DNA of 64,000 bases, taken from positions 682,001-746,000 of the forward strand of contig NW_026570238.1 in NCBI RefSeq assembly GCF_019649055.1, read 5' to 3'. The position numbers were made by a program, and so were the translations under genes. Positions within the stretch are counted from its first letter, which is position 1; the number at the start of each line of letters is the position of its first letter. Source of the stretch: Paramacrobiotus metropolitanus. Lineage: Eukaryota; Tardigrada; Eutardigrada; Parachela; Macrobiotidae. Below the pieces are notes generated by a model. That model saw nothing but the letters and a program-made list of their open reading frames with translations. It ran no database searches and had not been told where the DNA came from. Positions 10,347-20,619 of this stretch are shown piece after piece.

Positions 10347-13300
10347 CTACATGTCATTCCCTATATATGAAATATCATAGCGGGTTACCTTCACCGCCCA
10401 AAGAGCCAAATTTGTGATCAGCAAAAGTGTCAGTGTTTGACGAGCTGGTTTATGCTGTTTCCCTGTGGCATCATGCTTAGTCATTTTTGTACGTTTGCTG
10501 GCATCAAACAGAAACAACGTCTGAGCTGTTGTCTGTACCAAAGTCAGCACTCCGACACCAAACGAAAGGTTGGAAAGGGTGCCGGGAGTACTGGAGGCTC
10601 CCAGTAGGGTAATAATACAATACGCATACACCCCAATCTGCAAAAAAAACAAATACGGTACCCTGAAAAATTGTAATTAGTTACGTAAAGGTACACCAAA
10701 TTCGAATGGCACAGTATTCATCGATGTTTGCAGTTGCACCAAATCCTACCATTGCAATTAGAAGAAGTGCATCGTCCAGTTCCTGGTTAACTGATTTATG
10801 GGCCTGCGTCCTTTGTAACTTTCGAGAAAATTGTACGGCGCAGATTATCACAGCAATCAAATTGATGCCGTGCAAAGTAAGATCCATGGTGTTAAATTCG
10901 ATGACAGCAAAGAAGTGCCATTCGGGATCGTTCACAGCCCAGAAAAACATAACAACACCCACTGTGACGCCCACTATAATAATCAGTCCAACAAACAGCC
11001 CTATCAGTGCTTGATCACAATCCACACGATAAACTGTCCGGCTGACGGGCTTCTTGCCGTGACCTTTATTGACCACATGTACTGAAGGTGCTGATTTATC
11101 GGAAACCATTCCAACGCCGCGCCACATGACAAAAAATATTCCAGCACATATTAACGCCATTTCTATTATGCAAGGAAAGAGTATGGGTGTGGCACTTCGA
11201 AGAATGCTGCACATCATGGAATCCTTTCCCACACATGGTGTCAAATAGGCCCCTATACAAGCATTCATTAGCCTATTCAAAACTTTCATTAGGTTTGCAA
11301 ACTTTCTAGAATTTTTTGGGTTAATTAAAAGTACAAAGTGCATAGTTCTGTTCAGGTAAAATGTCACGATTCATGCCAGTATTAACGTTACCCTCCCAAG
11401 CCATATTAAACACCACTGCGCAATCACTGGTGAATTAAGAAACGCTACGGTTTGCGTGAACGCTGTCATGGTCAAATTTGAAAACTATGTAAAAAGCATG
11501 AATACACTGTAACACCGAGTCAGCTCGATCGTCGCCTACATCGACATTATTATCAGACAGTCCTTCTGGTACCATATGTGTTCACTACACTTTACGGTAC
11601 CCACCTGTTCCAGATGAAGACTGTGAACGTGCCCACACACGAGATTTATGTTGACCAAGGTTTGCATCGGAGTTGTTTGTGTTGGCGCTTAATTCGTGTT
11701 CCCTTAGTTCCGCGAACTCATGAAGAGTTTCATCGAGAACGCAGCGAAAACTAACGCACAGATTGGTTGCGGCAAGATGAATAAGACCAAGCCTTCCTAT
11801 TGTTTTGTACTTGGTTAACGTAAACTGCAAAGATCAGATATGATTTCGTATGCGTTTATGATTTCGTAATATTTTACCTTTAAGGCATAAAAAGTGATCA
11901 AGGTACAAATCTCTTCTACTTTGTAAGCCTATCACAAGCACAGGGACACAAAATTTTGTTAAATAAAGCTTCGCATAAATTATATTTGCCATTGCAAAAT
12001 CTAAAAGGGCGGGTTTTCGATCTGGTGGTAATTACTCAACGCTGGTTAGAATTCATTCTTTTACTGCTAATGGATAATTAGGACTTTCGAAACGAAAGCT
12101 CAAGATTACCCGGAGCAGGCTATAACGAAAGGTCAGTCACTATAATCATTTGCTGTCACTTACGTGCGAATTGCGAAACAGGAAAAATAACTGGAGCACT
12201 TGAAAGATTATGAAAATCGAAGGATTTAGTGCCATAACAGATGGAAAATCAGCTGAATTTTCGATTACGATCCCGAGAGTTACACAGGCATAAATCATCG
12301 AACCCACGGTGAATATAAGGCATCCCACTTTGAGGTACATGCTGCCACTGTCTGTGTTCTGCAGAGTCACGTGCCTGTTTACCGGCACCCGCATACAGAC
12401 TCCGGGATCTAATTTCGGTAGATTCTGCCGTTTCAACCACTTGTTTTGCAATCGAAGTTTCAGTCGCCCCCATGCCGACAAGGCTTCAGGTTCGTCCGGC
12501 GCACAGACTGTTACCGATGTTGGAGCGCGAAAAAGGAAGGTAAATGCGAACACCAAAAATGCTATTGCGATCACCAACAATCCGGTCTCGATCCACTATA
12601 AAATAATAACAGAACCACTGCATATTGATTGAACTTATGATTCATAAAAACGTTTTCCATTACTAGCTCGAGAAATAGTAAATTTTTCTAGTAATTATTT
12701 TAAATTATCACGAACTAATCGAATTGGTCGATACAACAGCAGTATCGCACATGCGCCTCTCAAGATTGTGCTACCGGAACACTGCCATATCACTACTTCA
12801 AATATAGTGTATGTGTATAGTATTTTGAAGTATATACTTCTATGTATATAAAATATATACGTACTTCAAATATAAATAAATTATGTACTTCACCACTTCA
12901 AAGTATATATCTATACTCGTATATGTATAGAAGTATAAAATTCAAATATTAACACTGCAGTGCGCTACCGAACTAAAGGTGCACCTACACCCGCAAATAT
13001 TCAAGTTTTCCATCTCGATTATTTGGTTAATTAACCTACACTCGGAACTAGGGTAATTTGAAGGGAATTTGAAGGGAACTAGTTCCCTTCAAATCGAAGC
13101 TTACACGCAAGAAATCCGACTGGTAATTAGGGATTAATTCAACAAGTGGTACCAGACATAACGCAGAAACAACAATAAACAATCCATAAACAGTGCTGAA
13201 ATCTTTGGATAATTCAGATTTGATTTCCACTGTGTCATCCTTAGCAGTTTCTCCGTGATCCCTCTTGGACGAAGCAATGTCCTTAAGGTCAAACTGCTCC

Positions 13301-13356
13301 TGATCTTTTTCCAACACCGTCACCGAATGCTCGAAATCTGATATATTGCTTGCCAT
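10347..13356 (-). CDS. otopetrin-like proton channel
   Basis: Five exons: 13356-13105, 12595-12164, 11824-11605, 11252-10750 and 10637-10347, all phase-compatible, 565 aa. Otopetrins are multi-pass (12 TM) proton-selective channels of the plasma membrane. Family landmarks: SMYLKVGCLIFTVGSMIYAC and FQVLQLFFLFRNSH in exon 2; RLGLIHLAATNLCVSFR in exon 3, matching the conserved HxxATNLC helix; ELDDALLLIAM joined to IGVYAYCIITLLG across exons 4/5; and LLLITNLALW near the end. The first exon supplies an acidic cytosolic N-terminus and TM1 (YGLFIVVSALCLVPLVELI). The exon 4 donor (AATG|GTAGGA at 10749) was preferred over nearer ones because it restores family spacing. A 28-bp palindrome lies in intron 1. 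Ion selectivity cannot be judged from this reading. Confidence 0.88.
12795..12955. repeat. AT-rich degenerate repeat in otopetrin intron 1
   Basis: Irregular repetition of acttcaaatata / gaagtatata words on both strands, giving local inverted symmetry. It resembles a decayed low-complexity array, not a defined transposon. Confidence 0.5.
13067..13094. repeat. 28-bp perfect palindrome in otopetrin intron 1
   Basis: Half-site ATTTGAAGGGAACT is followed immediately by its exact reverse complement with no spacer. A partial extra copy of TTTGAAGGGA precedes it. It begins 10 nt inside the intron from the exon 1 donor at 13104. Confidence 0.9.
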
Positions 13357-15255
13357 AATATTGCACAGGTAGATGTGAGATCCCGTTTTCAAAAATAAGT
13401 TTTCTCAACGGTCAAGTTAATTTTTATCTTAAGTTAATCCATAACGCGTATTTTTACTTTGCGCTATGTATAACGAAGAAACATCTGGAGTCCACAGCTT
13501 CAAATGAGTAAAACGGTAACAAAACTTCACTAACAGCTTATCTGTGACTTCCGATTTAAGAATAGGATTATCACTCTATGGTGACGGTGTTTCCTTAACC
13601 ATTTGTGTCGAGAAAAATGTAGATAAGATTAACAACGCAAATATCCACGTTCTCTGCTGTTATGCCTACCTTTATAGTAAAACTGGCTAAGAAAAGTAAG
13701 GGAATTATGAGTAGTCACACAAGTCAATAAGATTTTTAACAGTTAGTACGACAAACTTGGCAGATGGCGAACTTTTTTTGCGAAATCATCGTTTAGGTTT
13801 ACTTATTTGTGTAAACAGTCTTTGCTGCGTAGGTCATCAACGGGCAATATCTGGTGCATACACACAATACTAACAGTGCGACATTTTGAAGACGTTCAAA
13901 ACTATGTCGAAATTATAACAGAGGCCGAATTTAAGCGGAACAAGTCGTTGCAATGGGGACTTTTTTCGTTTATAAATCATAATTTTTCAAAAACTTTTTG
14001 CTGTTTTTGTATTTTATGAATAGCATGCGCATGCGCAGCCAAGTTCAACAACTCAATAATTATTAGCAATTTTGACTTCTCAATCCTGATCGGTCTTGCA
14101 TCCATAGGTAATTGATAAAACCGTGATTTGAAAAGCAACAGGTCCCTGTTACATTTTTTATGGAACATTGTACGGAGCTGCGTTCGTATCTGTTATTATT
14201 ACTACCTAAAATATTTGAATTTTGTGTAAAAGTTTTGCGGACATACGGAATGTAAATGTGTTTTAATTAGAGCCATACAATAAATAAAATTAGAAAAATT
14301 AAGTAATTACATAGCACCAGCAGAGTGACCCCAGTTGAATGCATGAAGCTATGATTTCGAACAGTGACTCGAAACCGAAAGATAGCCGAAACAATAAAGT
14401 ACATCATATAAGATAATGGTTGCTTCCGTCCAGTGGTCAGCAGCGGCCATCAAAATCAGCAAAAATCTATGTAGCTGACCTCTGGTCAGCAAAATTCTGA
14501 AAACAATTATGCAGCTGGAATTTTTTTATCGACCTATCCTAGTTTCCGCGGTCTAATTCGAACGGAATATGGTACCTGGAAGTCTTGGGTTAAAAGAAAG
14601 CCTAGAATGCCGTATGCTTATCTTCTCTAGTTTTTAATCCCATTTTTTAGTTTCATTTCTAGCCTTTTCTATTTTTTTACTAGATCCCTCTGCTTGTTAA
14701 TTTTTCGTTACAGTATCTTTAACAGGTATCGCATGCAACTGATCTAACCATGTAAGTATAAACTATAAACTGAGTACTCGCACTAAAAGTCTAAAATAGA
14801 AACAAAATTCATAACAAAACACTTGCTAATTAGAAATACATAGGATCGTAACAAAAATTTTGAACTACCGCTTGTTCGACCGCACGTAGCCGGCGATTAC
14901 ACAGCCCTGCACTAGGATTTTTCCAGCAGTCCTCGTCCCAGTCTTCATCAGATTTTAGAAATTTGAGATTTATGCGGGATTGAGGTTAGATCAAGTTACG
15001 GGTTACCAAAAAAGTTCTTGTAGTTAAGATCTACAAGTATGATTTATCAGCTGCGTATATTTTTGTTTTTTCGGATTACTGATGGGTGTACATTTTGAAT
15101 GCATTAAATGGTACTCTTGCAGAGAATCTTGTGATAGAGCGGACTGAATCTTGGAATTTACGCATTTATGAGAATAGTTGGATTCTTGTAGTCGGATAAA
15201 ATACTGAAATAAGTTACAGGCAGTCGAAGCTGGCTGTTACTTCTTATTGAATCGG
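13357..15255. other. 1.9-kb intergenic between divergent genes
   Basis: Separates otopetrin (minus) and the mitochondrial carrier (plus), so it should hold both promoters. The word GGTCAGC recurs near 14436 and 14483. No TATA box or other site is convincing, and no coding exon is seen. Confidence 0.4.
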
Positions 15256-18232
15256 ATGGCTCGAATGTCTTCGAGTTTTAGCGGAGATGCCGACAGTCCT
15301 CCAATAGCTCCTTCGAGCGCATTGACTCGGCTAAATTCAATTTTGCATCGTCCTGAACAGTTGGAGCATCTTGTTGCTGGAATCAGGTACGTACAGTCAG
15401 TATTACTCCTGCTTCGGATGATGATAGTTTGAGGTTTGCTCCTTTACTGTGCTCGCTTTGGTGCGGTGAATAAACTTTGATTTTTTCGTTTTAGCGGTGG
15501 TGTGGTATCCACTTTAGTATTGCATCCACTGGACTTAATTAAAGTCCGATTCGCCGGTGAGGTGGTTCTTAGCCGATCCCGGTTGCTATTGTTTTGAATA
15601 TGTTGTATTTTGCAGTAAACGATGGCACGTCACCGCACAGTGCTGTTGTCTCGCGTGGCCTCCGATATGCATTTGCCCATACCTGGCGAGAAGGCGGAAT
15701 CCGAGCCTTATACCAGGGAGTTACGCCTAGCTGTCTGGGCGCAGGGACTTCATGGGGAGTGTATTTCTTGATGTAAGTCAAACGTCGCAATCACGTTATA
15801 ATTATTACGTGGAATGAAATGCCACTATTGTTAAAATTAGTGTCTTTCGTTCTTTGTAACTTTACCTGGTTGAATCATAACAGCCAGTTCCTTTTTTTTG
15901 AATCGTTATTATTTCACCGATTTTTTGGAGCGAATTACAGTTGGCGCCTGTAGTCTGTACCTTGAGAATTTTACTATTCGATTTTGCGCAACTCACTCTT
16001 ATTAGAATCTTTTGCGGAATTTTCAGATGGCAGTGGCGGTTTTCGCACATCTTATGTAACTGTAGTTTTTATTGCTACCTGAAAATAATTTTTTTTGCTA
16101 AATATTGTGTTAAATGCTGATGCGGAAATGTTTAAGTTCTTGTTTTAGTTTAGAAGTATTTCTTGCAATACTGGCCATTTGTAGGTACAATCTTACCAAA
16201 GAATGGATGGCTGGAATTAATAATTCCACGGAAAACTTGACTCCGGTACAGCACATGTTAGCAGCTGCCAATGCAGGTTAGTGCGTTGCTTATCTGTATG
16301 TATTCTGTAAAAATTCTGGTAAGAATGTTGTTTGGCATGGGAAATAAAATCTTTATGTGCAGGTGTTTGGACATTATTCGTTACTAACCCAATCTGGGTG
16401 GTGAAGACCAGAATATGTCTGCAATATAATCAGTCCGAATTGGATTTGCCGCAGAGTAAGCGCTATAAAGGGCTTGTGGACTGTTTTGCAAAGATTTACA
16501 AGTACGAAGGCATCAGGGGCCTTTATAAAGTAAGCTTACAAGTTACTTTGTTTAAAATAGCTGGATTTGTTACTTACCAGTTTTCTTGGTAGGGATTAAT
16601 ACCCGGTATGTTCGGTGTATCCCACGGCGCTCTGCAGTTTATGGCCTATGAAGAATTAAAAAAGCGTGCCAATAAATTCAAGGGAGCGGGTCCGGAAGCC
16701 AAATTGGTATGCCTACTGAAATAGGATCGGTTATTAATGTGCTGTTATGTTTGTATCTGTATCTGCTGTTTTTCAGGGCACTGTCGAATATTTGACTTAT
16801 GCAGCTATATCGAAACTTTTCGCGGCTACCGCGACGTACCCATACCAAGTTATCAGGGCTCGATTACAGGACCAACATAAAAATTATAACGGATTGTGGG
16901 ATGTGATTGTGAGAACATGGAGGTACGTCCCCATTTCAATACAACGAAAAGCTGCACAATGTTCTCTGATATTACGGTATTTATATGCCACGGAACGATT
17001 TCGCATTGACCTTTGAGGCATTACATGCAAAAAATGACTAAAATGGGATAGTCAAATTAGTAGCTATTGTTAATCTGGTTAACGCAATTTACAAGTATCG
17101 CAGTTTATTCAATCCCTGTTTTTAGTTCTTCCAGAAAAATGTAACTCCTGAGGTACTTAAATATTTGCTCAGATACGATACAAAAATGCTATAAAGCGAA
17201 AGTCTTGCGAAACGAAGCGCTTCTTGGTTGCTTGTTTTAGCGAAATCGAAAGAAGCAGGCACGGTTTTGCTGGTTCTCGTAACTCAGTGACAAACAACGT
17301 GGACCGCTTGGTTGTTAACTGCTTGTTGATTGTAGAAAAGAAAGGATACTGGGATTTTACAAAGGTCTCGTGCCTTACCTCCTTGCCGTTACACCAAATG
17401 TCTGCCTTGTTTTCCTGACTTACGAGAAACTGGCTCCGCGTGCAAAAGAAAAGCCGACGTTGAAAACTGATAAATCGCTGGAATCTTAGCGTTTTGAAGT
17501 TTTCTAAGTTTTCCGGCATGCTTCAATAATTTTTAAGAGTGCTTTAAAACTCAGGTTTTTTATTGAATTTTTAAATTTGTGCCCGGAGTACTCGTATATG
17601 AAAAAAGGTGTACGTTTTGAATAGATTAGTTTGGGGATTTTCTTGTGTTAGTACCGATTTTTCGTGGCTCACTTCGTACTGTGATTACAAAGAGTATGTA
17701 CAAATAATTGCTGGAAATATTCTATCTTCAGCTACGAGTAGTGTTTTGATTCTACCCTACTGGTAGTGATCATATATTTTTCGATGTGTTGGGGAACTGG
17801 ATGAAGAACAAATAATGACGGAACTGTTTTTTTGCAGCCGGGAAGGATATCGTGGATTTGTAAGTACAAAAAGTACCTAAATTCTTTTGTAGAATTGATG
17901 CCTGCATTTGCAATCAAAGTCAGAGGCGTAAGCGTGATAGTTTACTAGAGTAGCTCGGTAGCTCCATCACTCGCGGAAACGACTGTAAGATTAGTAGATT
18001 ACACAAGAAAATAGATGTGATACAAATTGTAAGCAAACATCGCCATTAATTTTTAATGAACGTGACTACATTTACTTATTCGAACTAGTTCAAAGGAATG
18101 ATCCCCAACGTTCTCCGCATTACGCCGGCATCAGCAGTTACCATAACTGTTTACGAAGAAATGCGAACTCTAATGGAAAAACGACGGCTCAAAAACGAAG
18201 AAATTATAGCCGATAGGCAGATAAAGAGTTAG
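15256..18232 (+). CDS. SLC25A32: mitochondrial carrier, SLC25A32 (folate/FAD) type, two alternative C-termini
   Basis: Common exons: 15256-15386, 15495-15556, 15616-15772, 16185-16276, 16363-16529, 16593-16706 and 16777-16922. The last is phase 2 and can join exon 17336-17489 (340 aa), or exon 17838-17859 (22 nt) plus 18089-18232 (344 aa). All junctions have GT/AG and totals divide by three. Carrier signatures: [11 protein letters not shown] (repeat 1), [11 protein letters not shown] (repeat 2), [14 protein letters not shown] (repeat 3). The PIWVVKTR and [11 protein letters not shown] forms are typical of the SLC25A32 folate/FAD carrier of the inner mitochondrial membrane, though related pyrimidine/NAD carriers cannot be wholly excluded. 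Both ends encode the last helix: [16 protein letters not shown] in the near version, [16 protein letters not shown] in the far one. The far version is closer to the usual family end. Confidence 0.88.
17336..17489 (+). other. alternative last coding exon of the carrier gene
   Basis: Acceptor GATTGTAG joins exon 7 in phase 2 and runs to a TAG at 17487. The 51 residues align without gaps over the first 14 positions with those of 17838-17859 plus 18089: [14 protein letters not shown] against [15 protein letters not shown] see no canonical AATAAA between 17490 and 17837, so the 3' end of this isoform is unplaced. It probably arose by duplication of the terminal exon region. Confidence 0.7.
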
Positions 18233-18667
18233 TGGTTTTAGCAAGTTTTATCTGTTTTTTTTGTGAGATAAATATACGACTGCAATCTTCTTGCTCAACT
18301 GAGACAAGACGCAATAAGTAAGTAACTTTAACTGAAATGTATTTTCGCAGCATGGTAACCAAAATGAGCTACTGCAAGCTGGACCAAGTTGATACATAAC
18401 TACTAACTTCAGATAAAATTTTAGTTTGAAGTAGTTTCCATTTTTATCCTTCGCGATGGCTTTGAATCTGACACCTACTGAATGCCTTACAGAACTCAAC
18501 GGTTGTGCCGCCGCACGAGTGTCAGTAAAAACACTTAATTAAAATTACTGAAGAAATGTAATTCACTGGGAAAAATCTGCAGTATCCGCATCTTTTTAAT
18601 CTGTTTTTTTCCCGCCGTATAAACATAAGATGTTTGCAGTTCCGCCAGTACCATTCATAGTCCAGAC
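18233..18667. other. intergenic between convergent genes
   Basis: 3' flanks of the carrier (plus) and RPS15A (minus). Nothing else seen. Confidence 0.5.
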
Positions 18668-19753
18668 TCAAAAGAAAAATCCTAAAATCTTTCCTCCGAC
18701 GTGTTTTCTCCTTGCTTCTTCGTGGTCCATAATGCCGCTGCTGGTTGTCAAAACAACATATCTGAAAAAAGAAACGACAGGTCAACCCCAGAAATTAACT
18801 AATCCAGGCTTCATTTAGCATTTCAATAATCACCAGTGTCACCTATCACATTATTTGCACTTCTCAGTTTTCTTTTAACGAATTCAAGTAAGTCAGTACC
18901 AGTGAGACCGAACACAATGGCAAAGCAATCTATGCAAGCCAAGCCTGATTTCAGTTAAAAATACCTCCTAATCCTACAATCATACAACGACGGGAAAAAA
19001 GCAAAAACAGAATGTGGAGCCAAATACCAATATCCAACAACTGACTCGCAGGCTAATTTAAAGTTCTTAAAATCGTTAGTAGACCGTCACGCTTTAATTG
19101 TACACTAATTTAACAACTGAAGAATCGGAAAACACAAATCTAATAAGGCCAACAAAGATATTAGGTCGGGAAAAACCCTGGCTCTATGCAACTTTTGCTC
19201 AATATTCAAACAAGTATAGTAAGCTGTCAGTAATCACTAATCAGTACTCGTATTACACGTAAGAATGCAGGATCCTTACCCGAACTGACGCGAAGGTAGC
19301 AATCGACCTAACCAGCGGTCGTAATCCCTTATGGCTAGGTCAAAACGTGGAGAAATCACGCCACACTGCAAAGTAAAATCAAATCAGAACCACTTTTGTT
19401 ACGAACCGTGATTCAAACAAGGCATGGCTGTGAGTGCATTTAAACAGAATCAATTAATTATTAGTTCATACTTTGTTCAGTCTGCCATTGAGGTTCACAA
19501 CGATCTTTCCAGCTCGGTGATCATCAATAATTTCAAATTCTCCAATGTAACCTGGATAGAAATAACACGATTGACTCACGGTACAACAACGAATGCACGT
19601 CAAGGAGCCACTGCAGATACCATGCTTCATCATGACGGTCAGGAATTTCACGATCACTTTGGACGCAGGTCGGATCAAAACCTGACGCTTTCCTCGCTTT
19701 TCGGCATTGTTGATCGCGTTTAACGCGTCTGCAAGCACATTCATCCGCACCAT
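18668..19753 (-). CDS. RPS15A: 40S ribosomal protein uS8 (RPS15A)
   Basis: Four exons: 19753-19621, 19551-19472, 19365-19280 and 18761-18668, giving 130 aa, the length of animal RPS15A. The protein begins [20 protein letters not shown], continues with [21 protein letters not shown] across the first junction and [23 protein letters not shown] across the last, and ends GGKILGFFF. It is a small-subunit core protein contacting 18S rRNA. The last intron is about 520 bp, the others under about 110 bp. No substitutions in the conserved core suggest a pseudogene. Confidence 0.97.
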
Positions 19754-20619
19754 GATGGCTCCGGAACAACAAACAGAATCTACAAAACAACCACAGTTCG
19801 CTGATATGCCGTCGACCCAAACACGAGATTTTGTCGGCGTACAACACAAGAACTTCCACTCACGATGCGAATTTACTTCAAAGACTCGCTCAAATACTGA
19901 AAAAATCCAGATGGTCTTCACACTGGCATTAGAAACTGCATAAGAACGGGAAGATAGAAGGTACTTCGCTAGTCACAGAAAGTAAAAACGCCGCAATTCT
20001 GGAGAGCTCGATTTTGCGAAGCATTCCCTACGTAAACGGTATATCGCAAAATTGTGAGTGAACCATGTGAATCATTCGGCTCGAAAGCGGACTCCGCCTA
20101 GCTCATCAATAGTTGTTCAAATAGCACAAAAATCTGCGATTGGGCGATAGGAAGCTTTACCGTGGTTAACCAACCCGGACCGCCTTAGAAAACCACGGTC
20201 CAACAGCCCCGTATCAGGCTGCGTAAGCTTTTTCGTTTTGTTGTAAGATTTTATCCCATCTGAACATTATTATTTGCCTTATTCAATTACTAGATCGTAA
20301 AATGTATAACTCAGTGACAACAGTATTGTTATGCAAAAGTGGCGAAATTATATACAACTTCTTCGGTAAACAGAATATGGAAAATGGTTGGTGCCGAATT
20401 ATCTAAAATTCTAAACCCAAACTGCGGTGCGCCTATCGGGTAAGACCGACTTCGGACTGAATGAGCCTGAAATCAAGGTGACATTCAAATCCTATCAGCT
20501 GCTGCTCGTCGCGATTTATCTGATTGCTTCCTGGCTTTCTTCTACCAAAACTTCTGCAGTAGCATTTTCTCGCGTTCTCGTTTAGTTCTGGAAAAGGCGC
20601 ATCTTCTTTATCTTCAAAA
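19754..20619. other. intergenic between divergent RPS15A and MDH genes
   Basis: Probably contains both promoters and untranslated first exons. On the minus strand near 19950-19970 there is a pyrimidine-rich CCTTCTATCTTCCCG that could belong to a ribosomal-protein 5' end, but I cannot fix a start site. Confidence 0.4.

Noticed and set aside
10640-10705. Very short introns (22 or 34 nt) joining otopetrin exons 4 and 5
   Set aside because: They would keep the frame but are too short for normal splicing and spoil the family alignment; the 112-nt intron from 10749 to 10638 fits both.
12795-12955. Possible CRISPR-like or transposon array
   Set aside because: Units are irregular in length and sequence, lie in an intron of an animal gene, and have no unique spacers or terminal structure.
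19466-19921. Long unspliced frame over the RPS15A 5' region
   Set aside because: It includes intron sequence between MMKHG and YIGEFEI and an upstream extension not found in the family.
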